Shown here: positions 1-7,022 of the stretch, piece after piece | Layout: each line of letters opens with the position of its first letter | Numbering within the stretch: position 1 is the first letter of the stretch | Assembly (NCBI GenBank): GCA_030831945.1 | Contig: JAURKC010000009.1 | Coordinates: forward strand, 1-54,908 | Reading direction: 5' to 3' | Origin: Ferruginibacter sp. | GTDB lineage: Bacteria; Bacteroidota; Bacteroidia; Chitinophagales; Chitinophagaceae | DNA: 54,908 nt | Made by a program: the position numbers and the translations under genes | The notes under the pieces: generated by a model | What the model was told of the DNA's origin: nothing | The model's database searches: none | What the model saw: the letters and a program-made list of their open reading frames with translations, nothing else

Positions 1-1
1 A

Positions 2-121
2 TTTGCACAAATGTCAGGTAAGTTAAGATTTGACTGGAATGATATTTTATGGACTTTCATTGGCGCCCTATTATTTCAGGTCATTTGGATTTTATCCCCT
101 CAAAAATACAAGGAACTCTAA
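2..121 (+). CDS. C-terminal end of a membrane protein (partial)
   Basis: The window opens inside a reading frame that gives 39 residues before a TAA stop. It contains one hydrophobic stretch (ILWTFIGALLFQVIWIL) preceded by FDWND. That pattern, an FDxxD segment just before the last membrane helix, resembles the C-terminus of VanZ/DUF2809-type small membrane proteins, but 39 residues are too few to assign a family. The start lies outside the window. The stop codon overlaps the beginning of a 122-bp repeat that contains a terminator-like hairpin. Confidence 0.45.
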   Translation, partial: FAQMSGKLRFDWNDILWTFIGALLFQVIWILSPQKYKEL

Positions 122-241
122 CCCTTTAATTTCCTGATAGTGATATACTCAATCATCGAGTTATAGTTGCATCTTTCGTTGAAAAGGGGAGCTTGATAAT
201 CAACCATTTACACAAAAATGTAGGTGGTTTTTTTATGTCCC
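120..241. repeat. 122-bp dispersed repeat, copy 1
   Basis: This block recurs at 1852-1973 with the same length and two compensating 1-nt indels. The best-conserved parts are AATTTCCTGATAGT, TAGTTGCATC, the hairpin TAATC-ACCA...AGGTGG and a terminal ATGTCCC. The rest has diverged, so the copies are old. Neither copy codes for protein. Each copy directly follows the 3' end of a gene or cassette. Confidence 0.75.
203..234 (+). terminator. Rho-independent-type terminator inside repeat copy 1
   Basis: A 10-bp stem with two G-U pairs (203-212 against 219-228) closes a 6-nt loop and runs into seven T residues. It would end transcription of the upstream partial membrane-protein gene. The equivalent hairpin in copy 2 (1937-1960) keeps most pairs but lacks the T run. 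Confidence 0.6.
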
Positions 242-338
242 AGCCAGGTTTGTGCCAGGTTTTGATTTTTATAGGGAAAACAGAGGTGAAGGGATGGAAT
301 TGAGAACATTAGCATATTTTCGACTATTAAAATAAATT

Positions 339-1067
339 ATGGAAGTTCATCACCCACTCCAACCTAAACATAAGAAGAATTGGTCTGAATTCATCATTGA
401 ATTTCTTATGTTATTCACTGCAGTAACCTTAGGTTTTTTTGCAGAAAATGTAAGAGAACAAATGTCTGAAAAACAAAAAAAGAGAGAGCTCCTGCAAACA
501 GTAGCAAAAGACCTTCAAGCTGAACTTAAACAATTTGAGTTTCACAAAAACTTTGGTCAGAAAAAAATTATAAACTGTGACAGTTTAATTATGTTGAACA
601 ATTCTGATCACTCTAAAGTTGACCAAAAAATATACTATAGTCTTTTAATAAGGACTATGTGGTGGTGGCATTTTAATCCTAATGAGAAAAGCAGAAATGA
701 AGCAGAAGCAAAAGGCTACTTTACAGAAAAAGAAAACACGGAGCTTAATTACTATATCTCTAAATTTAATTTTTTTAAAAATGATTTGAAAGATATGGAA
801 CAAATTGAAGGTGGTGCACATAAATTTATTATAGCTGAATTTCCTAATTTCACCGAACATGCACTCCTTGATAAGCAACTAAGGGTCCCTTCCTTGGCCA
901 TAACTAGTAAATTGGGGATTAAGAGGATTGATGAGCAAACAGCTACAAAATTAAATTATCAATTTTCTGTATTGAAATTGTGTAGTGATATGTACATTAT
1001 GAATATAGACTCTATGACTGTTTATGCAAAAAAATCAATTGATTTAATTAATAAAGAATATAAATGA
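339..1067 (+). CDS. Single-TM membrane-anchored protein of unknown function
   Basis: 242 residues. A short His-rich N-terminus (MEVHHPLQPKHKK) is followed by one transmembrane helix at about residues 18-36 (IIEFLMLFTAVTLGFFAEN) and a long charged, helical, probably coiled region. The order HH-rich leader, helix, then ENVRE matches a family of uncharacterised proteins common in Bacteroidota; I know of no assigned function. The stop overlaps by ATGA a second start codon whose product begins with a similar HH-containing leader and ends after 20 codons. The gene was therefore probably one of a translationally coupled tandem pair. No catalytic motif is visible. Confidence 0.75.
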   Translation: MEVHHPLQPKHKKNWSEFIIEFLMLFTAVTLGFFAENVREQMSEKQKKRELLQTVAKDLQAELKQFEFHKNFGQKKIINCDSLIMLNNSDHSKVDQKIYYSLLIRTMWWWHFNPNEKSRNEAEAKGYFTEKENTELNYYISKFNFFKNDLKDMEQIEGGAHKFIIAEFPNFTEHALLDKQLRVPSLAITSKLGIKRIDEQTATKLNYQFSVLKLCSDMYIMNIDSMTVYAKKSIDLINKEYK

Positions 1068-1126
1068 TTGAAGCACATCACCCACACAATAACGATAGCC
1101 CTTATGTTATTGGACAGATTAAATAG
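1064..1126 (+). pseudogene. Truncated 20-codon relative of the preceding single-TM protein
   Basis: An ATG overlaps the upstream stop as ATGA and encodes MIEAHHPHNNDSPYVIGQIK before TAG. The leader M-x-[VA]-H-H-P matches the start of the upstream protein (MEVHHP). This suggests the 5' remnant of a second family member whose body has been lost. The sequence from 1127 to about 1235 codes for nothing recognisable, and a repeat-bounded cassette begins just beyond. It could instead be a chance short frame. Confidence 0.4.
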
Positions 1127-1256
1127 GTGAATTACTCTGACTAATATCTATTAAAGAGAAATCATAAACTTAAAGGAAAGTATAATACACGACTTAAACA
1201 ATTAGGAAAAAAGTTTAGGGTTATCTCCCTCAGGCGCAGGACTCTGGTCCTGTGTC

Positions 1257-1823
1257 TGCATAGTTACTACTGCCTCTGAACAAAATGGTCTGAACTATGA
1301 TTTTTGTGATTAAATGATTACTGTGATTATAATTAAAGTCAACACAATCAACCAAATTATAGTTCAGACAAAAAGAGATTACTATGATAAATGAACAGTA
1401 CACATATTCCGAACTCACCTCCAAAATTATTGGGTGTGCAATAACAGTCCATAAAACATTGGGTAACGGTTTTCAAGAAGTCATTTATCAAAGAGCATTG
1501 GCTATTGAAATGCGGTTGTCAGGTATTGAGTTCAGCAGGGAGTTTGAAATGCCCATTTTTTATCGTGACGAACAGATTGGAACAAGAAGAGTTGATTTTT
1601 TGATAGAAGGTGTTGTTTATGTTGAGTTAAAAGCTATTACAAAACTGGAAGATGTACATTTTGCTCAAGCCATTAACTATTTAGAAGCATATAATTTAGA
1701 AGTAGGTTTACTTATAAATTTTTGGGAAATGAGTTTGAATTTTAAACGGCTTACCAATAAGAAGTTCAAATCATCTGAATCACAGAAATCAAATAAATCA
1801 TAGTTCAGACAAATGACTATGCA
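1257..1823. mobile_element. Candidate GxxExxY cassette with inverted-repeat ends
   Basis: The GxxExxY gene sits between TGCATAGTTA (1257-1266) and TGACTATGCA (1814-1823), which are inverted with 9 of 10 matches. Inside these lies a second inverted pair, GTCTGAACTATGATTT (1288-1303) against AAATCATAGTTCAGAC (1795-1810). A third copy, AAATTATAGTTCAGAC (1354-1369), makes the left end a hairpin by itself. Next to these arms, TGATT recurs every 8-9 bp. There is no transposase, so any mobility would need help from elsewhere. A hairpin AGGAC-TCTG-GTCCT (1238-1251) lies just outside the left edge. Confidence 0.5.
1384..1803 (+). CDS. GxxExxY family protein (PD-(D/E)XK nuclease fold)
   Basis: 139 residues, the usual family size. 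The defining motif reads GNGFQEVIY at about residues 27-35. It is followed by a nuclease-fold core with RRVDFLIEG (about 69-77) and VELKAITKL (about 80-88), matching the D...ExK pattern of the PD-(D/E)XK_3 family. The substrate and biological role of the family are not established. The last dozen residues (KSSESQKSNKS) are low complexity and are encoded by the period-9 repeat arm that closes the cassette. The natural C-terminus has therefore been formed by the repeat. The gene stands alone, with non-coding repeats on both sides. Confidence 0.88.
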   Translation: MINEQYTYSELTSKIIGCAITVHKTLGNGFQEVIYQRALAIEMRLSGIEFSREFEMPIFYRDEQIGTRRVDFLIEGVVYVELKAITKLEDVHFAQAINYLEAYNLEVGLLINFWEMSLNFKRLTNKKFKSSESQKSNKS

Positions 1824-1851
1824 ACCCGAACAAATATTAGAAGAACAATTC

Positions 1852-1973
1852 AACCCCTTAATTTCCTGATAGTCACCAACTCCACCATTACATTCTAGTT
1901 GCATCATTTTAGAAAAATAGTGAGGTACATAATCGACCACTTTCAGTAAAATGCAGGTGGGGTTGTATGTCCC
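1852..1973. repeat. 122-bp dispersed repeat, copy 2
   Basis: Second copy of the block at 120-241. The hairpin is retained (1937-1945 against 1952-1960). A U-G pair of copy 1 is C-G here, and the loop keeps its length, which hints that the RNA structure has been under selection. The run of T after the stem is replaced by GGTTGT, so this copy is a poor terminator. The remaining sequence to the next gene (1974-2148) is AT-rich and holds no gene I can support. Confidence 0.75.
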
Positions 1974-2148
1974 TGAAAGATTTTTTTTAATGTAAATATT
2001 GGTTAAGGAAGATGAAGGGTGGAATAAAATGAAAAATTGATTTAGTCTTCCTATTTTCTTTAACTTTATAATCACTCAATGTATTGCTTCAAATTTAAAA
2101 CTGTTTTTAAAAAGCAGCACCATTCATTTATTTAAAAATAAATTTACA

Positions 2149-3627
2149 ATGAACAACAAATCAGCAAATAACAAAAAGACAAATACTTCTAGAAGAAATT
2201 TTGTAAAGAATTCTGCTGTTGCAGCTGCTAGCTTTATGATTGTGCCTCGTCATGTATTGGGAGGCATTGGCTATATGGCACCCAGTGATCGTTTGATCAT
2301 TGCAGGTGTGGGTGCAGGTGGTAAAGGGAACGACGATATTAATCGGTTTTATCAAAGTGGAAAGGCAGATATCGGATTCCTTTGTGATGTGGATGATCGT
2401 AGGTGTGCAGGAACAGTTAAGCAATTTCCTAAAGCTAAGGTGTATAAAGATTGGAGAGAGTTGTTTGATAAAGAATCAAAAAACTTTGATGCAGTATCAG
2501 TATCCACTCCAGATCATACTCATGCCATTGTTGGAATGGCAGCTATGCAATTGGGTAAACATGTGTGGATTCAAAAACCAATGGCACATGATATCTATGA
2601 GGCGCGTAAATTAACTGAAGCGGCTGCTCGTTACAAAGTGGTCACGCAAATGGGAAACCAAGGGGCTTCGGGTGATGGAGTAAGGCAGATGAAAGAATGG
2701 TTTGAAGCCGGTCTTCTGGGTGATGTGCATACGGTGCAAATTTGGACTAACCGGCCAATCTGGCCACAAGGAATTGCATGGCCTTCAGCTAAACCACCAG
2801 TTCCAAACGGACTCGATTGGGATCTGTGGTTAGGAACTGCACCATATAAAGACTATGTCGATAAATTGATTCCGCAAGCTTGGCGTGGATGGTGGGATTA
2901 TGGTACAGGGGCATTAGGAGATTTAGGCTGTCACTTAATGGAAGCGCCTTTTAATATTCTGAATTTGAAATATGCAAAAGATGTTCAAGCAACCGTTGGC
3001 AGTGTATTTTTGGAATGGGGTAAACGTTCTTATTTCCCGGATAGTTGTCCTCCTTCAGCGCATGCAACATTGACCTTCCCTAAAACAAATAAAACAAAAG
3101 GTGATATCACCATGCATTGGATGGATGGAGGAATTAGACCAGAACGTCCGGTTGAGTTAGGTAACGACGAATTATTTGGAGATGGAATGAGTGGTGTATT
3201 ATTTATAGGAACGAAAGGAAAAATGATGGCTAGTGAAATGGCACAGAACGCCCGTCTTTTGCCGTTATCCAAAAATCAGGAAGTAAAAATTAAACAAACT
3301 ATTCAACGTGTACCGGGTGGTATGGATGGCCACTATGCTCAATGGGTAGAAGGCGCTATTGCCGGTTATGGTAAAACGGAGATGAGTGCTTCTTTTGATA
3401 AATCAGGTCCTTTAACAGAAGCTATATTAATGGCAAATCTTGCAATCAGAGGAGCAGATATTCCTCGCCCGGGAAAATCGCCTGATCCACTTGATCAAAG
3501 CTATAATTACCCCGGTGCTAATAAGAAACTGATATGGGATAATGACAATATGCGGATAACTAATTATGATGTAGTCAACCAGTTTGTAAAAAGAGAGTAC
3601 AGAAAGGGATGGAGTTTAGGTGTATAA
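2149..3627 (+). CDS. Tat-exported Gfo/Idh/MocA family oxidoreductase
   Basis: 492 residues. A twin-arginine signal (SRRNFVKNSAVAAASF, residues 14-29) marks it for folded export to the periplasm. The Rossmann domain follows, with a nucleotide-binding loop GVGAGGKGND (about 54-63) and the family signature as QKPMAHD in place of the more common EKP. The C-terminal half is the alpha/beta dimerisation and substrate domain (GALGDLGCHLMEAPF). Members oxidise or isomerise sugars and cyclitols using tightly bound NAD(P); the substrate here is unknown. Tat-exported members are frequent in Bacteroidota and Planctomycetes next to sugar isomerases and cytochrome proteins, and all of these occur in this window. 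It is transcribed alone. Confidence 0.9.
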   Translation: MNNKSANNKKTNTSRRNFVKNSAVAAASFMIVPRHVLGGIGYMAPSDRLIIAGVGAGGKGNDDINRFYQSGKADIGFLCDVDDRRCAGTVKQFPKAKVYKDWRELFDKESKNFDAVSVSTPDHTHAIVGMAAMQLGKHVWIQKPMAHDIYEARKLTEAAARYKVVTQMGNQGASGDGVRQMKEWFEAGLLGDVHTVQIWTNRPIWPQGIAWPSAKPPVPNGLDWDLWLGTAPYKDYVDKLIPQAWRGWWDYGTGALGDLGCHLMEAPFNILNLKYAKDVQATVGSVFLEWGKRSYFPDSCPPSAHATLTFPKTNKTKGDITMHWMDGGIRPERPVELGNDELFGDGMSGVLFIGTKGKMMASEMAQNARLLPLSKNQEVKIKQTIQRVPGGMDGHYAQWVEGAIAGYGKTEMSASFDKSGPLTEAILMANLAIRGADIPRPGKSPDPLDQSYNYPGANKKLIWDNDNMRITNYDVVNQFVKREYRKGWSLGV

Positions 3628-3721
3628 CCTAATACATCTTGCCGATTTAATTCAAAATTATTTTTATCAAATGGGTAGCGACGAATCTATGCTATTCCTT
3701 GAACGAGAAAAATTTTAGTGC

Positions 3722-4037
3722 TCAGTTGATGATGGCTAGGCGAAGTAAAAGGTTTACAATTTCAAAGAAAACACTGGTATAAAAACGACAGCTGGTTAGG
3801 CAACCTACAAAATTATCGAATGACCCCATCCTATTAAATACCAACCGGTCATCCCTGTATATGCTTACTTTTCCAAAAACCTTTTTATGCTCATCAAAAC
3901 TTATAAAGTCTACTATTGCTAATTTATGATACTACATTAATAAAGCAGTATTAGCCATGGCATCTTTATTCGCCTATTTCAATAGCATTTTTCGTATAAT
4001 AATAGTAGACCCCAAAAAAGAAAAAAAATTTACCATT
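3722..4037 (-). pseudogene. Possible remnant of a membrane or secreted protein gene
   Basis: Read on the minus strand, 3931-3722 is open for 69 codons with protein-like composition (for example FDEHKKVFGKVSIYRDDR) but no start codon. Upstream, a TAG at 3932-3934 and then a one-base frame change link it to a further stretch (GVYYYYTKNAIEIGE). The pattern fits a gene decayed by one nonsense mutation and one frameshift. I do not recognise the family, and the long A/T runs near 4010-4030 make the upstream part doubtful. Confidence 0.3.
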
Positions 4038-4182
4038 AAAAAACTATTTCAGTAGTCATTATTTTTAAAAATTTTAAAATTGGTCTAAAAATTGATACGA
4101 ACTTGTAGTAAATAATGTAATACTAGGAATGCCAGCTCAATATAAAAATGAAGATCAAAATACTGACATAGATTTTTTGCAA

Positions 4183-4190
4183 TATATTTG
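4183..4190 (+). promoter_or_regulatory. Putative -7 promoter element of the two-component operon
   Basis: TATATTTG matches the Bacteroidota sigma-A -7 consensus TAnnTTTG exactly and lies 62 bp before the response-regulator start. The -33 position carries CTG rather than TTG, so the upstream element is weak. Confidence 0.4.
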
Positions 4191-4252
4191 GTAATATTAA
4201 TTTTAAAATAATTGTTGCACAACTCAACAATAACTTTAACAGCCTTACATCA

Positions 4253-4951
4253 ATGAATATTATCTCCATACTGCTGATAGAAGATGAGCCGGATGTAGTA
4301 AATTTTGTCAAAAAGGGTTTAGGGGAAGAATCTTTTGAGGTATCAGTTGCACTAAATGGTGTTGATGGTCTTGAAATGGCCTTAAAAAACCAATATGATA
4401 TAGTTTTGCTAGATATAATGATTCCTGAAAAAAATGGCATAGAGGTATGTAAAGAAATTAGAGGGCATGGAATTCAAACACCTATACTTTTTTTAACTGC
4501 ATTAAATACGCCAGACAATATTGCCCTCGGTTTAAATTCGGGAGCAGACGATTACTTAGTTAAGCCTTTTAAGTTCAACGAGCTGATAGCTCGTATAAAA
4601 GCTATTTTAAGAAGAGTAAGTATTAAGAAAACTGGAGCTCAAGAACCTAAAGTAAAATATGTTGTATCCAATTTGATATTTGATGATGATGCAAAAAAGG
4701 TTAGCCGAAATGGCAAAGAAATTTCACTTACAGTTACAGAATATCGATTATTATTTACACTACTCAAGAACAAGGGTAAAGTATTATCAAGAATTGATCT
4801 GCTAGAAAACGCTTGGGATATCAGTTTCAATTTAGGAACCAATGTGGTAGATGTATATATAAATTACCTTCGAAAAAAAATAGATGCAGATTTTGAACCA
4901 AAATTAATACATACAGTAGTAGGTATGGGTTATATACTAAAAGAAGCATGA
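4253..4951 (+). CDS. OmpR-family response regulator
   Basis: 232 residues. The receiver domain spans about 1-120, with the acidic pocket E10/D11, phospho-acceptor D54 (VLLDIM), the conserved T in FLTALN and the K in DDYLVKPF. A winged-helix DNA-binding domain spans about 130-230 (VSRNGKEISLTVTEYRLL, NVVDVYINYLRKKI, GMGYILK). The stop overlaps the histidine-kinase start by 4 bp (ATGA), so the pair is translationally coupled. A UspA-like gene and a SulP transporter lie downstream in the same orientation and are plausible targets, but no operator can be defined. Confidence 0.95.
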   Translation: MNIISILLIEDEPDVVNFVKKGLGEESFEVSVALNGVDGLEMALKNQYDIVLLDIMIPEKNGIEVCKEIRGHGIQTPILFLTALNTPDNIALGLNSGADDYLVKPFKFNELIARIKAILRRVSIKKTGAQEPKVKYVVSNLIFDDDAKKVSRNGKEISLTVTEYRLLFTLLKNKGKVLSRIDLLENAWDISFNLGTNVVDVYINYLRKKIDADFEPKLIHTVVGMGYILKEA

Positions 4952-6318
4952 GTAGTATACGTAAAATTTCCATTCTGTTAATAATTTCAATAAGCCTGAT
5001 TTTATTTTTTTTAGGATCAAGTGTTTATTATTTTTTATCAAATTACTCTTACGCAGATTTTTACAAGCGACTAGAGGCAAGGGTTAGTGTCGCAGAAAAA
5101 TACCATTTTGAAAGCAATCAGAAAGATGCGCAAGTATTAAAAAATATCAGAGATGAGCATTTGGAATTACTGAGCAACGAAAGGGAGTATATATTGTATT
5201 GCCCAAGCGCAAACTCAATGAAGCAATTAGCAGATAAAAATTCGCTTCCTATTAATTTCCTTACTTTAGTTTACACTCAGCAGTTTGCCAATTATCAAAA
5301 AGGGGATATTTTTTATCATGGAAAAAAAAGAGAAACCCCGAAAGGTTTTTATTTCGTAATCGTTTCAGCAAAAAACTATTACAATACGCACCATTTAATT
5401 TTACTAAAAAAAGTTTTACTTGCAGGGGGGTTAATTTCAATTCTAATTATCATTTATTTTACCTATTTATTTTCAAATTATTTTTTTGAGCCCATTAATA
5501 AAATAATTACCAAAGTAAATAGTATAAGCACGGATAATATACATTTACGACTTGATGAAAATAAAAATTCAGTTGAAATCAACAGACTGACCACCACATT
5601 TAATAATCTTTTGAATAGGGTAGAAATAGCCATAGAAACTAACAAAAACTTTATTAGCAATGCTTCGCACGAATTTGGCACACCACTTACGGCTATTATT
5701 GGAGAGGCAGACGTGGCTTTATTGAAGGATAGAACTTCGGTTGAGTATAAGGAAACCTTACAAAAGATACTCAAACAATCAGAGAGGCTCAATAAAATAA
5801 GCCAGTCATTACTTTTTTTAGCACAGATAGGTTATAAGGAGAATAAATTAAATTATGCCATTTTAAGAACTGATGAGCTAATAATGCAGGCTTATGAGAT
5901 TATGAATCAACTAATCCCTAAAAATAACATAGAAATAGACTTTGATCTGTTGCCCGAAAACCCAAAAAAATTAAAGATATATGGGAATAAAGAATTACTC
6001 ATATTGGCCATAACAAATATTCTCACAAATGCCTGCAAATATTCGAGCAATAAACCGGTAGTTGTAAGTTTGGCCTCTACAAACAATCAAATAGTAATGA
6101 TCTTTAAAGACCAGGGTATTGGTATTCCTGAGTCTGAATTGCCATTTATATTTGATCCTTTTTATCGGGCAAGCAACACTGCTGCATATGATGGTTATGG
6201 GATTGGTTTACCGCTAACTCAAAACATCATCAAAATTCACAAAGGCGAGCTCAATATCAGTTCTGAGCTTCATAAAGGAGTTACCATACAAGTAAAACTA
6301 CCTGTCGCTGAATTGTAA
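4948..6318 (+). CDS. Membrane sensor histidine kinase
   Basis: 456 residues. Transmembrane helices lie at about 7-29 and 150-173 and enclose a periplasmic sensor region of about 120 residues with no domain I recognise. A HAMP linker follows (FEPINKIITKVNSIS). The H-box is NASHEFGTPLTAI with phospho-acceptor H241. The catalytic ATPase domain has an N-box (NILTNACKYS), a G1 box (DQGIGIPE), an F-box (FIFDPFYR) and a G2 box (GYGIGLPL). All key residues are present, so it should be active. It overlaps the response regulator by 4 bp and is its cognate partner. Confidence 0.95.
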   Translation: MSSIRKISILLIISISLILFFLGSSVYYFLSNYSYADFYKRLEARVSVAEKYHFESNQKDAQVLKNIRDEHLELLSNEREYILYCPSANSMKQLADKNSLPINFLTLVYTQQFANYQKGDIFYHGKKRETPKGFYFVIVSAKNYYNTHHLILLKKVLLAGGLISILIIIYFTYLFSNYFFEPINKIITKVNSISTDNIHLRLDENKNSVEINRLTTTFNNLLNRVEIAIETNKNFISNASHEFGTPLTAIIGEADVALLKDRTSVEYKETLQKILKQSERLNKISQSLLFLAQIGYKENKLNYAILRTDELIMQAYEIMNQLIPKNNIEIDFDLLPENPKKLKIYGNKELLILAITNILTNACKYSSNKPVVVSLASTNNQIVMIFKDQGIGIPESELPFIFDPFYRASNTAAYDGYGIGLPLTQNIIKIHKGELNISSELHKGVTIQVKLPVAEL

Positions 6319-6539
6319 GACCCTAAAATTTTCTGCTTATTTAAGCCGGCTCTGCTAAAAACTACTACCATTATTTTGCAGGTCATACTTCATTGTGCAC
6401 CTGAGAATCTAGCCATCTTCAATAGTATTGAATGTGAAGGCATTCCCCATTCAGCAATTCTAATCAAATTCTAATCTTAATCTTAGTTGGCTCTAATAGC
6501 ATCATCCTAATGTTGCAATATTAATCAATTGCCCAACGC

Positions 6540-7016
6540 ATGCTAAATAAAATACTAATTCCAATTGACTTTAGAATAGAGTCTTTAAATACGCTAAAAT
6601 ATTGCCTTGAAGAACGAAAACAAGAAAAATCAACTGTCGTATTAATGTATTCGGCCTACAGCAGTGATTCAATCACTGAACTGCTATTTTATAATCCTGC
6701 TAAAATAATTGAGGCCTTGGTAAGTCCCAATTTTACTGATGCTATAAACATTATTAAAAATAAATACGAATCTAGTCTGCATTCTTTTAAGATTGAATTG
6801 TTTCATGGCTTAGATAGAAATGCATTTTTAAATTTTTATGGAGCACAAGGAATTGACCTTGTTTATTTACCTAAAGATTATTGCTTGAAACCGCATAAAA
6901 ACGGTTTTGATCCTATTCCATTAATAAAAAAATCAAAAGTGCAATACAGAGAAGTGGCATGGACAAGAGACCATGATACCAATTACAAAGACGAATTAAA
7001 TCAATTATTTAAATAA
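6540..7016 (+). CDS. UspA-like (universal stress fold) protein
   Basis: 158 residues. The N-terminal strand KILIPIDFRIESLNTLKYCL is the usual start of a Usp alpha/beta fold, and a second core segment reads GIDLVYLPKD. The ATP-binding G-x2-G-x9-G(S/T) motif of nucleotide-binding Usp proteins is missing from the C-terminal half, so this would be a non-ATP-binding or divergent member. The stop is 6 bp before the SulP transporter start, so the two are co-transcribed and probably work together. The 221-bp gap before it contains no gene. Confidence 0.65.
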   Translation: MLNKILIPIDFRIESLNTLKYCLEERKQEKSTVVLMYSAYSSDSITELLFYNPAKIIEALVSPNFTDAINIIKNKYESSLHSFKIELFHGLDRNAFLNFYGAQGIDLVYLPKDYCLKPHKNGFDPIPLIKKSKVQYREVAWTRDHDTNYKDELNQLFK

Positions 7017-7022
7017 AAGAAA

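Larger units (their letters stand above)
3628..4252. other. 625-bp intergenic region with a decayed minus-strand frame
   Basis: No intact gene is present. The part nearest the oxidoreductase shows nothing recognisable. A broken minus-strand reading frame occupies about 3722-4037 and is listed separately. The right end is AT-rich and contains the likely promoter of the two-component operon. Confidence 0.6.

Noticed and set aside
645..878. Antisense open frames such as this one overlapping clear genes
   Set aside because: They have no signal, motif or start context and are explained by the codon composition of the opposite-strand gene.
1288..1369. CRISPR array
   Set aside because: The TGATT repeats are 8-9 bp and continuous, without spacers of 25-40 bp, and there are no cas genes anywhere in the window.
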